A DNA stretch of 64,000 bases from positions 21,999 to 85,998 of the forward strand of contig NZ_SPDV01000011.1 in the NCBI RefSeq assembly GCF_004564275.1, in the 5' to 3' direction. Both the position numbers and the translations under genes were made by a program. Shown here one piece after another: positions 48,139-57,182 of the stretch (the first letter of the stretch is position 1; every line of letters begins with the position of its first letter). The notes under the pieces were generated by a model. It had not been told where the DNA came from. It searched no databases and saw only the letters and a list, made by a program, of their open reading frames with translations. Source of the stretch: Sphingomonas parva (ex Maeng et al. 2020). Its GTDB lineage: Bacteria; Pseudomonadota; Alphaproteobacteria; Sphingomonadales; Sphingomonadaceae.

Positions 48139-48307
48139 CTGCATCCCCTATGCTGCACAGCGCGTCCAACCAGCGCCGCGGCCAAATGGTTTCATCACCG
48201 AAAGCATGGAAATGCGGCGTCGGGCCGCGATCGTCAATCGCGCCGGCGAACCGCGCGGAGAGTGAAGGGAAGGCGGCGGCCCGATCGCCCGGGCAGTACG
48301 AAGCCGT

Positions 48308-48613
48308 TCAGAAGCCCGATTTGCCGACGACCTGACCGGTGCGCGCGTCGACGTCGATCCAGACGACCTGCGGGCCGCGCATGAACTTCAGCCGATAGCG
48401 GCCGGCGCTGGCGTCGAGCTCAGGCCCAAGATAATCGAAGCCACGCATCTGGGGAACGATGCGCGATTCGATGTTGCGGAGGGGGATGAAGCTCCCATCG
48501 CGGGTCGCCCGGAAGGCGGCATCCTGCTCCCGGTCGCGCGGATGCGAATCCGCCGGAGCCGCGATGGCGGTCAGGGCGGCGAGGCCGGCAAGAAGGCAGG
48601 TGCGAAGGGTCAT
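48308..48613 (-). CDS. Exported PepSY-like small protein
   Basis: A 101-residue exported protein. Its signal peptide covers about residues 1-23 (LRTCLLAGLAALTAIAAPADS). The C-terminal half resembles a PepSY repeat (YRLKFMRGPQVVWIDVDARTGQVVG). PepSY proteins often accompany PhoPQ-type systems or inhibit proteases. It lies about 170 bp upstream of the response regulator on the same strand; a shared transcript is plausible. Confidence 0.75.
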   Translation of the reverse strand: MTLRTCLLAGLAALTAIAAPADSHPRDREQDAAFRATRDGSFIPLRNIESRIVPQMRGFDYLGPELDASAGRYRLKFMRGPQVVWIDVDARTGQVVGKSGF

Positions 48614-48804
48614 CGTTCAAGTTTCTCGATTGGCTCGGTGAATTGCATACGGGCGGCCCCTTGAACATCCTCTGAATGCAATCGTTCGTGCCGCAAGTCC
48701 TGCCCTGCGCGCCGCTGGAAAAGCACCGTCAGTCGGCTTTTCGCTTGGATCGGCCGTCAGGTCATGCTTGGGCGGCGTTCCTGTTGGCGTGCAAGGAGCG
48801 GCGG

Positions 48805-49338
48805 ATGCGGGCGGTGTTTGGTCGTATGATGGTTCTGGGTCTCGCCTCGATGGCGGCGGCCTGCGTTCCCAAACCGGCGCCCGAGCCTGAGCCGGTGCCG
48901 ACCCCGCAGCCAGTGACGAGGCCGTCTCCCACGCCGCCTCCCGCGCCGGTGCGCGACTGGGCGGACCGCGCGCTGACCCCCGGAGACTGGACCTATGTCG
49001 CGGATGCGGCCGGTGCGCGCGCCGCCTTCGGCGGCCAGGCCGAGTCCGCGCCATTCGTGATGCGCTGCGATCGCGCGGGCCGCCGGATCCTGCTCTTGCG
49101 CCAGGGCGCCGCCTCGGGCGGTACGATGTCGGTGCAAACCTCCTACGGCGTCCGCACCCTGCCGTTGCAGGGCGACAGGAGCGGATATGCCGCGGCAAGC
49201 CTCGCTGCGACCGATCCGTTGCTGGACCAGATCGCGTTCAGCCGCGGCCGCTTCTCGATCGACGTTCCGGGCCAGGCGCAGCTCATGCTCCCGGCCTGGC
49301 CGGAAACGGCACGCGTCGTGGAGGATTGCAGGGCCTGA
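48805..49338 (+). CDS. Putative lipoprotein with Pro-rich linker
   Basis: A 177-residue protein. The lipoprotein signal is MRAVFGRMMVLGLASMAAAC, with Cys20 as the lipid anchor. A Pro/Glu/Thr linker follows (PAPEPEPVPTPQPV) and then an all-beta domain of about 120 residues (DWTYVADAAGARAAFGG, PFVMRCDRAGRRILLLR). AAGGAG precedes the ATG at 48805 by 6 nt. Function unknown; probable periplasmic or outer-membrane location. Confidence 0.72.
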   Translation: MRAVFGRMMVLGLASMAAACVPKPAPEPEPVPTPQPVTRPSPTPPPAPVRDWADRALTPGDWTYVADAAGARAAFGGQAESAPFVMRCDRAGRRILLLRQGAASGGTMSVQTSYGVRTLPLQGDRSGYAAASLAATDPLLDQIAFSRGRFSIDVPGQAQLMLPAWPETARVVEDCRA

Positions 49339-49525
49339 AGCGGCGCTGCGCGCGCCGTCCCGACTCCTGCAGGAGCAGGCGGCTTCCGGTGCTTCGAGAG
49401 AGGGTGCCGTCGGCGCGGCACGAAGCGAAAAGTCTAACGTGAAAAAAGTTCAATACAAGTCTTGCGGCGCGAATCGCGATGATTCATCCTCGACTCGTTC
49501 TCGACAAGCGAAAGGAGGTGATCCG

Positions 49526-49582
49526 ATGTCTCATGGTTCAGCGATGAGGTCGGTTCTGCTCGTTCGGGAGATGAAAGCCTAA
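49526..49582 (+). CDS. 18-residue micro-ORF behind a near-perfect Shine-Dalgarno
   Basis: The ORF encodes MSHGSAMRSVLLVREMKA and stops at TAA 49580-49582. It is preceded by AAAGGAGGTGATCC (49511-49524), a 14-nt complement of the usual 16S rRNA 3' end. AGGAGG lies 7 nt from the ATG, the ideal spacing. The stop codon sits inside a short palindrome (GAAAGCCTAAGGCTTTC). Upstream 180 bp are non-coding and relatively A-rich (GTGAAAAAAGTTCAATAC). It could be a micropeptide, a leader peptide, or a ribosome-binding decoy. No recognisable family. Confidence 0.5.
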   Translation: MSHGSAMRSVLLVREMKA

Positions 49583-49632
49583 GGCTTTCAAGGTCTTCCG
49601 GGCTGGAGCATCCGGCCGCTGACCATGTCCGC

Positions 49633-49662
49633 AAGGGCCGTCGGAGAGATCCGGCGGCCCTT
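49633..49662. terminator. Hairpin between micro-ORF and HerA gene
   Basis: AAGGGCCGTCGG and CCGGCGGCCCTT form a 12-bp stem with one wobble pair and a 6-nt loop. It lies between convergent coding ends. There is no poly-T on either strand, so it is a hairpin-type transcript end by position only. Confidence 0.4.
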
Positions 49663-49715
49663 CGGCGTCTCTGGGACAGTGGAACGCCGCCGAAGCGGCG
49701 CCCGACCTGCCGAGA

Positions 49716-51410
49716 TCAGCGGCCCTGGCTGCGCCAGCGCTTGACGACGCGCTGGACCATCGCTTCCTCGTCCCCGGTCTGCCGCCAGAGCTCTGAGAAG
49801 AGCGGGTCGGACGAGGCCGGCCGCCGGTCCCGCTCGAGTTCGTCGAAGGCCACCCGGATCGGGATCGACACGCCCTCGCCGCAGACGATGCATTCGCGGT
49901 TGCGCAGCGCCGGGATGATGTCGAGGAAGCCGCGCGCGCCTTCCGGCATCGCGCTTTTCACGAATGCCTGGTCGCGCTCGTTGTTGAGGCGCATCGCAAT
50001 GATCGTGCCGCACTGGGAAAGCACGCCTTCGGCAAGGTCCGACGGCCGCTGCGTGATCAGGCCCAGCGAGACACCGTATTTGCGGCCTTCCTTGGCGATC
50101 CGCTCGAGGATCTTGCGAACGGCCTGGCCGCCGCTCGTCGTGTCGGCGGGGACGTAGCGATGCGCCTCCTCGCAGACGAGAAGCACCGGCCGGGGCACCT
50201 CGTTCCGCGACCAGATCGCATAATCGAATACCAGGCGGGAGAGCATGGCGACGACCACCGAGACGATGTCCGACGGCACGCCGGAGACGTCGATGATCGA
50301 GATCGGCTTCCCCTTGGCGGGCAGCCGGAAGATCTTGCTGATGAAGGCGGTCATCGAATCCGCGATCAGCATGCCCGAGAACATGAACTGATAGCGCGGG
50401 TCGGCCTTGAGCTCGTCGATCTTTCCCTTCAGCCGCATGTACGGCGCGGTGTCGGTGGCCTTGTTGAGCAGGCCCATCTCGTTGGTGATGGCGCTGGTCA
50501 GGTCCGAAAGGGTGTAGGGAATCGGAGAATCGACGGTGAGCTTGTTCAGCCCCTCGGCGACGCGGTTCTTGGCGCGCGCGGCGAGCAGGCACTTGGCGAG
50601 AATGTCGGTGTCGCGCTGACGCTCGGCGCCGGACGAGGTGATGAACACCTCGCAATGCTCCTCGAAGTTCATCAGCCAATAAGGCATGGCCAGGTTGTCG
50701 ACGTTGAACAGCTCGCCATAGCCCTTGAAGGCAGCCGAATATTCGCCGTGCGGATCGACCATTACGATGTGGCCTTCCGGCGCGAGCTCGCAGATGCGGT
50801 GCATGATCAGTGCCGCGGAGGTCGATTTGCCGGTACCGGTCGAGCCGAGCAAAGCGAAATGCTTGCCGAGCAGCGCGTCGACGTAGAGCGCGCCGCGCAC
50901 GTCCTTGGTTGGGTAGACGGTGCCGATCTCGATGTGCGCCCGCTCGTCGGCGGCGAACATCTGGTTCATGTCGTCGCCGCTGACCGGGAAGACGCGGGCG
51001 CCCGGGCTCGGATAGCCGGTGATGCCACGGCGGAAGTTCACCAGCCGGCCGCTCTGCGGATGCTCCTCGCCCTCGCCGAGAAAGTCGACCTCGGCGATCA
51101 CCGCCCCGCCTTCGCTCCCCTCGAGGCGCAGGCCGCGAACGCTGGCGAGGAGCCAACGCGACGCGACCTCCACCTTGACGTGGCCACCGACCTGTCCGGA
51201 CAGCGCGATCGACGGGTCGTTGTCGGCCGCGAGCTGCCCGAGCCGCTCCAGCTCCAGCTCGACCTTGGCGCCGCCGCCGCCGATCTCGACGATCCGGCCC
51301 ATCGGCCCTTGCCGCGGACGCTCCGGCACCAGCGGACGGATCGTCGGCGCGACCTCGTCGGCATCGCCGGAAGCCTGGGGAAAGTTGTTGAACTGGATCA
51401 TGTCGGTCAT
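49716..51410 (-). CDS. HerA-family ATPase
   Basis: A 564-residue HerA/FtsK-superfamily hexameric ATPase. Walker A is GSTGTGKST, Walker B VLLVCEEAHRYVP, followed by the sensor LITQRPSDL. An N-terminal HAS-barrel-like domain spans about residues 20-150. HerA pairs with NurA nuclease in archaea for DNA end resection, and with other nucleases or effectors in bacterial defence. No NurA, SIR2 or DUF4297 gene is adjacent. ATG 51410 was preferred; GTG 51422 is close to a GGAG and is an alternative. Confidence 0.85.
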   Translation of the reverse strand: MTDMIQFNNFPQASGDADEVAPTIRPLVPERPRQGPMGRIVEIGGGGAKVELELERLGQLAADNDPSIALSGQVGGHVKVEVASRWLLASVRGLRLEGSEGGAVIAEVDFLGEGEEHPQSGRLVNFRRGITGYPSPGARVFPVSGDDMNQMFAADERAHIEIGTVYPTKDVRGALYVDALLGKHFALLGSTGTGKSTSAALIMHRICELAPEGHIVMVDPHGEYSAAFKGYGELFNVDNLAMPYWLMNFEEHCEVFITSSGAERQRDTDILAKCLLAARAKNRVAEGLNKLTVDSPIPYTLSDLTSAITNEMGLLNKATDTAPYMRLKGKIDELKADPRYQFMFSGMLIADSMTAFISKIFRLPAKGKPISIIDVSGVPSDIVSVVVAMLSRLVFDYAIWSRNEVPRPVLLVCEEAHRYVPADTTSGGQAVRKILERIAKEGRKYGVSLGLITQRPSDLAEGVLSQCGTIIAMRLNNERDQAFVKSAMPEGARGFLDIIPALRNRECIVCGEGVSIPIRVAFDELERDRRPASSDPLFSELWRQTGDEEAMVQRVVKRWRSQGR

Positions 51411-51500
51411 GGCGTCGGGCACGCTCCGCTGTTCTTCTCAGCGAGCGCTCTAACGCCGAAGGGGTAAACAACTGCTTTTCGGGCGCTTTCGCCCTTTTCG

Positions 51501-52262
51501 CTAGCCGCGGCGGAACATCGCGCTTCCGGCCCAGCCGAGCAGCAGCGACAGCGAGACGGCGGTGAGCCCGTAGGCGAACGACCAGCGCTCCGCCGCGGTG
51601 GCGACGAAACGCTCGAAGCCGAGCTTCTCGATCCGGACCTCGCGCACCGCACCTGCGATCACTCGCCCGTCCTGGATCAGGAAGGTCTCGGCCGTATAGT
51701 CGCCGACCGGGACGCGGGCCGGGATGCTGATCCGTGCGCGGTAGAGCACGCCCTCGCTGATCTTCACCCCGTCCGGATCCTCGAAGTAAAGCTGGTGCCG
51801 CCGCATAAGATCGATCAGCCCCGCCTCGAAGCGGCGCTGCACGTCGAGCGGCGCGCCTGTGCCCGGCGAGAGCTGGAGGTTGTTGAGTCCGAGCTCGTAG
51901 ATCGCCGAGGTGCGCTCATCGACCAGCTTCGAGAGCGGCCGGGAAGAAGCGACGGCGTAGAAGGACGGCGCCGACCGGAAGCGCGCGCTTTCGACGTTCA
52001 TCCAGATGCCGGCCACCTTCTGCTTCTCGCGGGCGACGAGCGGCTGGACGGGGCCCTTCAGCACAACGGCGATATCGGTCCCTTCGCGCGGGGCCCGGCC
52101 GCCCGGGTAGATGATCGCGCCGAACAGCAACAGCTCGGCCCCGGTGAACGAATAGCGTATCTCGATCCGGCTCTGCGAGACGTCGGGGACGAGCTTGGGC
52201 TCGGTGGCGCCGATCGCCAGCGGCGCGAGCAGCGCGACGAAAAGGGCGCGCGCGGCTCTCAC
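51501..52262 (-). CDS. TIGR02186 family membrane-anchored protein
   Basis: A 253-residue exported protein. Signal peptide at about residues 1-18 (ALFVALLAPLAIG), a large periplasmic beta domain, and a C-terminal membrane helix (SFAYGLTAVSLSLLLGWAGSAMF). The family is of unknown function and is regularly encoded beside a TauE/SafE permease, as here. The GTG at 52262 overlaps that gene's stop (GTGA). Confidence 0.83.
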   Translation of the reverse strand: MRAARALFVALLAPLAIGATEPKLVPDVSQSRIEIRYSFTGAELLLFGAIIYPGGRAPREGTDIAVVLKGPVQPLVAREKQKVAGIWMNVESARFRSAPSFYAVASSRPLSKLVDERTSAIYELGLNNLQLSPGTGAPLDVQRRFEAGLIDLMRRHQLYFEDPDGVKISEGVLYRARISIPARVPVGDYTAETFLIQDGRVIAGAVREVRIEKLGFERFVATAAERWSFAYGLTAVSLSLLLGWAGSAMFRRG

Positions 52263-53170
52263 AGCAATTGCACCGTATAGATTTCCTCCGGTCGCCAGCC
52301 GAGGCCGATCGCCATCCGGATCGCGACGACGAGGATGACGATTGCCAGGAACATGCGCAGCAACTCGGGTTTCACACGCTGTGCGAAGCGGGCGCCGACC
52401 TGCGCGCCGATCACCGATCCGGCGAGGAGCAGGGCGGCGAGCACGATATCGACCGATTTGGTCGTGGTCGCGTGGATCATCGTCGTCGCGGCCGTGACGA
52501 ACAGGATCTGGAGCAGCGAGGTGCCGACCACCACCTGCGCCGACATGCCCAGGATGTAGATCATCGCCGGAACCATGATGAAGCCACCGCCGACGCCGAG
52601 AAGGACCGTCAGCATGCCGCCGATCATCCCGAGAATGAGCGGGGCCAGCGGCGAGATGTACAGGCCGGAGCGATAGAAGCGCCAGCGCAACGGCAGCATC
52701 GCAATCACCGGATTGTGGCGCCGCGCCGGCCGCGCCGCCGGCTTCTTGCGGAAGATCTCGAGCTCGGTTCCCGCCTCCTTGGCCATCAAGATGCCGATGC
52801 TGCCGAGCAGCACGACGTAGAGAATGGCGATCGCGGTATCGATCTGGCCGAGGTTCTGGAGCAGCCGGAAGATCGCGCCGCCGGCGGCGGCGCCCAACAG
52901 GCCGCCGGCGATGATCACGCCGCCCATCCGATAGTCGACACCCTTGCGGCGACGGTGCGCGAGCACTGCGGAGACGCTGGTGCCGGTGATCTGGGTGGTG
53001 GCCGAAGCGACCGCGACGGCCGGCGGAATGCCGTAGAAGATCAGGATCGGCGTGGTCAGGAACCCGCCGCCCACTCCGATCATGCCGCTCAGCAGCCCGA
53101 CCACGCCACCGAGGGCGATGATCACCAATGCATTGACCGAAAGCCCGGCGACGGGAAGGTAGATGTCCAC
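52259..53170 (-). CDS. TauE/SafE-family sulfite/anion permease
   Basis: A 303-residue multi-pass permease. The two family repeats are GLLSGMIGVGGGFLTTPILIFYGIPP and GMLTVLLGVGGGFIMVPAMIYILG. It probably exports sulfite, sulfoacetate or a related organic anion. Coupled to the TIGR02186 gene by GTGA. No sulfur-metabolism enzyme is adjacent, so the substrate is open. Confidence 0.88.
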   Translation of the reverse strand: MDIYLPVAGLSVNALVIIALGGVVGLLSGMIGVGGGFLTTPILIFYGIPPAVAVASATTQITGTSVSAVLAHRRRKGVDYRMGGVIIAGGLLGAAAGGAIFRLLQNLGQIDTAIAILYVVLLGSIGILMAKEAGTELEIFRKKPAARPARRHNPVIAMLPLRWRFYRSGLYISPLAPLILGMIGGMLTVLLGVGGGFIMVPAMIYILGMSAQVVVGTSLLQILFVTAATTMIHATTTKSVDIVLAALLLAGSVIGAQVGARFAQRVKPELLRMFLAIVILVVAIRMAIGLGWRPEEIYTVQLL

Positions 53171-53242
53171 GCGGTCACGCTAATAGGGTGGCGCTCGAAA
53201 AAACATCCGCAAATCGGACATCGGGGCGACGAAAGGTGCGGA

Positions 53243-53956
53243 TCAGGCGAGCGCCGCCTGCAGCCACTCCGGCATCAGCGCCGCGCCGAGGTCGTCGATC
53301 CTGCGATGCTCGACCGCAAGGCCGAGCTCGGGGTAGACGACGCGGGTGCGCTCGCCGGCGCTCTCGGCCGAAACCACCACCAGTCGCCGGTTGACTTTGG
53401 ACCGATAGTTCATCCGAGCCGTATTCTCCTGGCCGACGTAGCAGCCCTTGGTGAAGCTCACGCCGTTGAGCTCGGCGGCGTTGCATTCGAGCCAGAGCGT
53501 CTTGTCGTATCCGAGCTCCGCCCGTCCCTCGGTGACCCCGAGACCGAGACGATGGGCGCGCCATGCCTCCGTCGGCGCCGCCGCGGGCGCCAGCCAGCGG
53601 TGGCCGAGCGCCGGCAGGCGCGGGTCCGGGCTGCCGTCGCGACGATCGATGCTCCAATGGACGGAAAGGGTCTCGTCGCGCGCGATCGCGATCCTGCGGC
53701 GCAGCCGGTAGAGGGTGAGGCGGCGCGCCAGTTCGTCGATCACCTCGCTCTCGCAGTCGATCAGCACGTCCTCGCCCTTCGCCCAGAGCAGGAAGTCGAA
53801 CAGCGCCTTTCCCTGCGGGCTGAGCAAGCCCGCCCAAAGCGGGTGGCCGGGCGCGAGAAGGGCGGTGTCGTTGGTCACCAGGCCCTGGAGAAAGCCTCGC
53901 ACGTCGTCGCCGGAGAGGCGGAGGAGGGCTCGGTCGGATAGGGTGGTCGCAGCCAT
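53243..53956 (-). CDS. ygfZ: YgfZ/CAF17-like folate-binding protein
   Basis: A 237-residue GcvT-fold protein needed for some Fe-S cluster enzymes. The signature K-G-C-Y-x-G-Q-E reads FTKGCYVGQENTARM. The N-terminus (LLRLSGDDVRGFLQGLVTND) also matches. ATG at 53956 follows AGGGGC. It is divergent from pyrC by 56 bp, and their regulatory regions overlap. Confidence 0.9.
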   Translation of the reverse strand: MAATTLSDRALLRLSGDDVRGFLQGLVTNDTALLAPGHPLWAGLLSPQGKALFDFLLWAKGEDVLIDCESEVIDELARRLTLYRLRRRIAIARDETLSVHWSIDRRDGSPDPRLPALGHRWLAPAAAPTEAWRAHRLGLGVTEGRAELGYDKTLWLECNAAELNGVSFTKGCYVGQENTARMNYRSKVNRRLVVVSAESAGERTRVVYPELGLAVEHRRIDDLGAALMPEWLQAALA

Positions 53957-54012
53957 TTGCCCCTGATAGGCACGCCCGCACCGAATCCCAAGCCCGTGCA
54001 CGAGGCCGCCCG

Positions 54013-55056
54013 ATGACCGCCCCAACCCGCCTGATCCTTCGCCGCCCCGATGATTGGCACGTTCACCTGCGGGACGGAGATATGCTGGAAGTGGTCGCCG
54101 GCTACAGTGCGCGCCAGTTCGCGCGGGCGATCGTCATGCCGAACCTGGTGCCGCCGGTCACCACGCCCGCCGCCGCCGCCTATCGCGAGCGGATCCTGGC
54201 TGCCCCGGGCAGCGCCGGCTTCACGCCGCTGATGACGCTCTACCTCACCGACGACGCCGATCCGAGGGCGGTGGCGGAGGGCCATGCCGCCGGCATCTTC
54301 ACCGCCGCCAAGCTCTATCCCGCCAATGCGACGACCAACAGCGCCCACGGCGTCACCGATGTCCGCAACATCCATCCGGTCCTCGCGACGATGCAGCGCA
54401 TCGGCATGCCTCTGCTGATCCACGGCGAGGTCACCGATCCCGCGGTCGACGTCTTCGACCGGGAGAAGATGTTCATCGATCGTGTCTTTGCCGGCCTGGT
54501 GCGCGATTTCCCCGAATTGAAGATGGTGTTCGAGCACATCACCACCGCCGAAGCCGCGGAGTTCGTGATGGCCGCGGGTCCGAACGTCGCGGCGACGGTG
54601 ACGCCGCAGCATCTCCACATCAATCGAAACGCCCTGTTCGCAGGAGGCCTGCGCCCCCATGCCTATTGCTTGCCCGTCGCCAAGCGCGAGGAGCATCGTC
54701 TCGCCGTGAGGCGGGCCGCGACCTCCGGCTCGCCGAAATTCTTCCTCGGCACGGACAGCGCCCCTCACGCGATCGAGCGCAAGGAATCGGGCTGCGGCTG
54801 CGCCGGCATCTTCAACGCGCCGTTCGCCATCGAAAGCTATGCCAAAGCGTTCGAAGAAGAAGGCGCGATCGATCGGCTCGAAGCCTTCGCCTCCGAGAAC
54901 GGCCCGCGCTTCTACGGCCTGCCGCTCAACGAGGAGTGGATCGCGCTGGAACGGGCCGCGGTCGATGTGCCCGAGAGAATCGAGGCGGCAGGAACCCATC
55001 TCGTCCCCTTCCACGCGGGCGAGACCCTCCCCTGGCGCTACGTCGGCGCGGCCTGA
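54013..55056 (+). CDS. pyrC: Dihydroorotase (class II)
   Basis: A 347-residue zinc amidohydrolase that closes carbamoyl aspartate to dihydroorotate. Motifs are WHVHLRDGDML, the carboxylated Lys in AAKLYPANATTNS, HGEVTDPA, EHITTAEA and GTDSAPHAIERKE. It is a class II short form. GAGG lies 7 nt before the ATG at 54013. A bidirectional terminator follows. Confidence 0.95.
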   Translation: MTAPTRLILRRPDDWHVHLRDGDMLEVVAGYSARQFARAIVMPNLVPPVTTPAAAAYRERILAAPGSAGFTPLMTLYLTDDADPRAVAEGHAAGIFTAAKLYPANATTNSAHGVTDVRNIHPVLATMQRIGMPLLIHGEVTDPAVDVFDREKMFIDRVFAGLVRDFPELKMVFEHITTAEAAEFVMAAGPNVAATVTPQHLHINRNALFAGGLRPHAYCLPVAKREEHRLAVRRAATSGSPKFFLGTDSAPHAIERKESGCGCAGIFNAPFAIESYAKAFEEEGAIDRLEAFASENGPRFYGLPLNEEWIALERAAVDVPERIEAAGTHLVPFHAGETLPWRYVGAA

Positions 55057-55202
55057 CGCGCGGGGAGCCTTCTCGGCAACGGTGCGCGGGTCAGGGAAAG
55101 CTGAGTGCGTCCGCCGGGCGCAATAAAGTGGCTCGCGCGTGCATTCCCGCCAGCTTGGCGAGGCTGATTCTCCCAGGATGAACTGCCCATCCGGGCAGGC
55201 AC

Positions 55203-55248
55203 AAAAAAGGCCCGGCGCGCTCTGCGAGCGGCCGGGCCCGTTTTTTTT
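55203..55248. terminator. Bidirectional terminator after pyrC and the CSD gene
   Basis: GGCCCGGC (55209-55216) pairs with GCCGGGCC (55231-55238), flanked by A6 on the left and T8 on the right. Both strands therefore have an ideal T-run after the stem. It closes the pyrC transcript on plus and the cold-shock gene on minus. Confidence 0.92.
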
Positions 55249-55258
55249 GCCGGTCGGC

Positions 55259-56089
55259 TTACTGGAGCGGCTGGAGATTCACCGCGGCGGTCTTGCCGCG
55301 GCGATCGATTTCCAGCTCGAACTCGACCCGATCACCCTCATTGAGGCTGCTCATTCCGGCGCGCTCGACGGCCGAAATGTGCACGAAGGCGTCCGGCTGT
55401 CCGTCGTCGCGGCTGATGAAGCCAAAGCCCTTCATCGCGTTGAAGAACTTGACGGTTCCCTGGGCCTTTTCACCGGTCAGCTGACGCTGCGGTCCGCCTC
55501 CGAAGCCGCCGGCCGCGCCGGGCGCCCGCGGCTCGCGCGGTGCGCGCTCCTGGACCGGCATCGGCTCGCCCTCGATCTTGAGGTCGGTGGCCGAGATGCG
55601 GCCGCCCCGATCGACCAGGGTGAACTCGAGCGGCTGGCCGTCGGCGAGACCGGTGAGGCCGGCCTGCTCGACCGCGGAAATGTGCACGAAGACGTCCTCG
55701 CCGCCATCGTCACGGACGATGAAGCCGAAGCCCTTCTGGGCGTTGAAGAATTTGACGACGCCCTTGCCCTGGCCAACCACCTGGGGGGGCATTCCGCCGC
55801 CACGGCCGCCGCCGAAGCCGCCACCACCGCCGCCGAAGCCGCCACCGCCGCCGCGGAAACCGCCGCCGCCGCCACCGTAGCCGCCGCCACCGCCGCCGCC
55901 GAAGCCGCCGCGATCGCCATAGTTGCCGCCGCCGCCGCCGAAGCCGCCGCGTCCGCCGCCGCCGAAGCCGCCACGGTCATCGAAACCGCCGCCGCCGCCG
56001 CTGCCGTAGAAGTCGTCGCCGCCGAAACCGTCGCGCTTGTCTTTACCGCGCCCACCGCGCTCACCGCGGCGCCCTCTGTCAAAACCCAT
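55259..56089 (-). CDS. Double cold-shock-domain protein with Gly-rich N-terminus
   Basis: A 276-residue RNA-binding protein. The first about 105 residues are Arg/Gly/Phe-rich (GGGGGGFGGGG runs with RGG and YG units). Two cold-shock domains follow, each with KGFGFI and VFVHISA/AFVHISA-type RNP motifs, joined by a basic Gly/Pro linker. Most bacterial CSPs are single domains of about 70 residues. The Gly/Arg arm resembles eukaryotic RNA-binding low-complexity tails. The start ATG 56089 has no clear ribosome site. Confidence 0.88.
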   Translation of the reverse strand: MGFDRGRRGERGGRGKDKRDGFGGDDFYGSGGGGGFDDRGGFGGGGRGGFGGGGGNYGDRGGFGGGGGGGYGGGGGGFRGGGGGFGGGGGGFGGGRGGGMPPQVVGQGKGVVKFFNAQKGFGFIVRDDGGEDVFVHISAVEQAGLTGLADGQPLEFTLVDRGGRISATDLKIEGEPMPVQERAPREPRAPGAAGGFGGGPQRQLTGEKAQGTVKFFNAMKGFGFISRDDGQPDAFVHISAVERAGMSSLNEGDRVEFELEIDRRGKTAAVNLQPLQ

Positions 56090-56329
56090 GCCGTCTAATA
56101 CTTTCCAGCGCCCCAAATTCTCCACCAGAACCACCGCGCTGGGCTGCTCGCGCAAAGGTCTTTGGCGCCAATTTCGGCGCACCGTCGACTCTAATAACTC
56201 AAAATCGGGCTTCGGGCGAGCGGATTCGGCTGAGGCGTCCCTCTCGGTGTCGCGGCATGTCTCGGGGCTGGCCGCGCGCCTCCGGTTCGTGCAAACGGCG
56301 GAACCGCGCAACGACGAACGGGAACGAAC

Positions 56330-57130
56330 ATGGACGGGATTTCTGCTCTGATCGCCGATCCGGCCGCATGGGCCGCGCTCATCACCTTGGTGGTGATGGA
56401 GGTGGTGCTCGGAATCGACAATCTGATCTTTATTTCCATCCTTTCCAACAAGCTCCCGGAGGCGCAGCGGCAGAAGGCGCGGCGTATCGGCATCAGCCTT
56501 GCCCTGATCATGCGCCTCGGCCTGCTCTTCTCGATCGCCTGGATCGTCGGTCTGAAGGCGCCGGTGTTCGATCTCGGCATCAGCGGCGCTGTCGGCGCCC
56601 ACGGCGAACCGTCGTTCGAGACTCAATTCTCCTGGCGCGATCTGATCCTCATCGCCGGCGGCCTGTTCCTGGTCTGGAAGGCGACCAAGGAGATCCACCA
56701 CAATGTCGACCCGACGCCGACCGGCGACGTCTTCGACACCGCAAAGGGCACGCTCGGCTTCGGCGCCGCGATCGTCCAGATCCTCATGCTGGACATCGTC
56801 TTCTCGATCGATTCGATCCTTACCGCCGTCGGCATGACCGAGCATGTTGCGATCATGATGGTGGCGGTGGTCATCGCCGTGGGGGTAATGCTGGTCGCGG
56901 CCGATCCGCTCGCCAACTTCATCCACAAGAATCCGACGGTGGTGATGCTGGCGCTCGGCTTCCTGCTGATGATCGGCGCCGTGCTGATCGCGGACGGCTT
57001 CGGAGTTCATGTCCCCAAGGGCTATATCTATGCGGCGATGGCCTTCTCTGCCGGGGTGGAGATGCTCAACATCTTCGCCCGGCGCCGCAAGGCCAAAGCG
57101 GCGGGGGAAGCGGACACCACCGTCCCTTGA
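56330..57130 (+). CDS. TerC-family integral membrane protein
   Basis: A 266-residue, seven-helix TerC protein. The family site motif is [20 protein letters not shown], with a second [16 protein letters not shown]. TerC homologues export manganese or support metalation of secreted enzymes, or tellurite resistance. No tellurite operon is present. I looked for a yybP-ykoY manganese riboswitch in the 240-bp upstream gap and did not see its core. Confidence 0.88.
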   Translation: MDGISALIADPAAWAALITLVVMEVVLGIDNLIFISILSNKLPEAQRQKARRIGISLALIMRLGLLFSIAWIVGLKAPVFDLGISGAVGAHGEPSFETQFSWRDLILIAGGLFLVWKATKEIHHNVDPTPTGDVFDTAKGTLGFGAAIVQILMLDIVFSIDSILTAVGMTEHVAIMMVAVVIAVGVMLVAADPLANFIHKNPTVVMLALGFLLMIGAVLIADGFGVHVPKGYIYAAMAFSAGVEMLNIFARRRKAKAAGEADTTVP

Positions 57131-57182
57131 GCTGAGGCGCCGGTTGTCCGGGCGCCGGGCGTTGACGCACTAAGTCGGCGGC

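Noticed and set aside
55780..56040. GCC/CCG repeats as a tandem repeat or CRISPR-like array
   Set aside because: They are the codons of the Gly-rich arm of the cold-shock protein; unit length varies and there are no spacers.
56090..56329. yybP-ykoY manganese riboswitch before terC
   Set aside because: I looked for the conserved core and its paired helices and did not find them; a covariance search would settle it.
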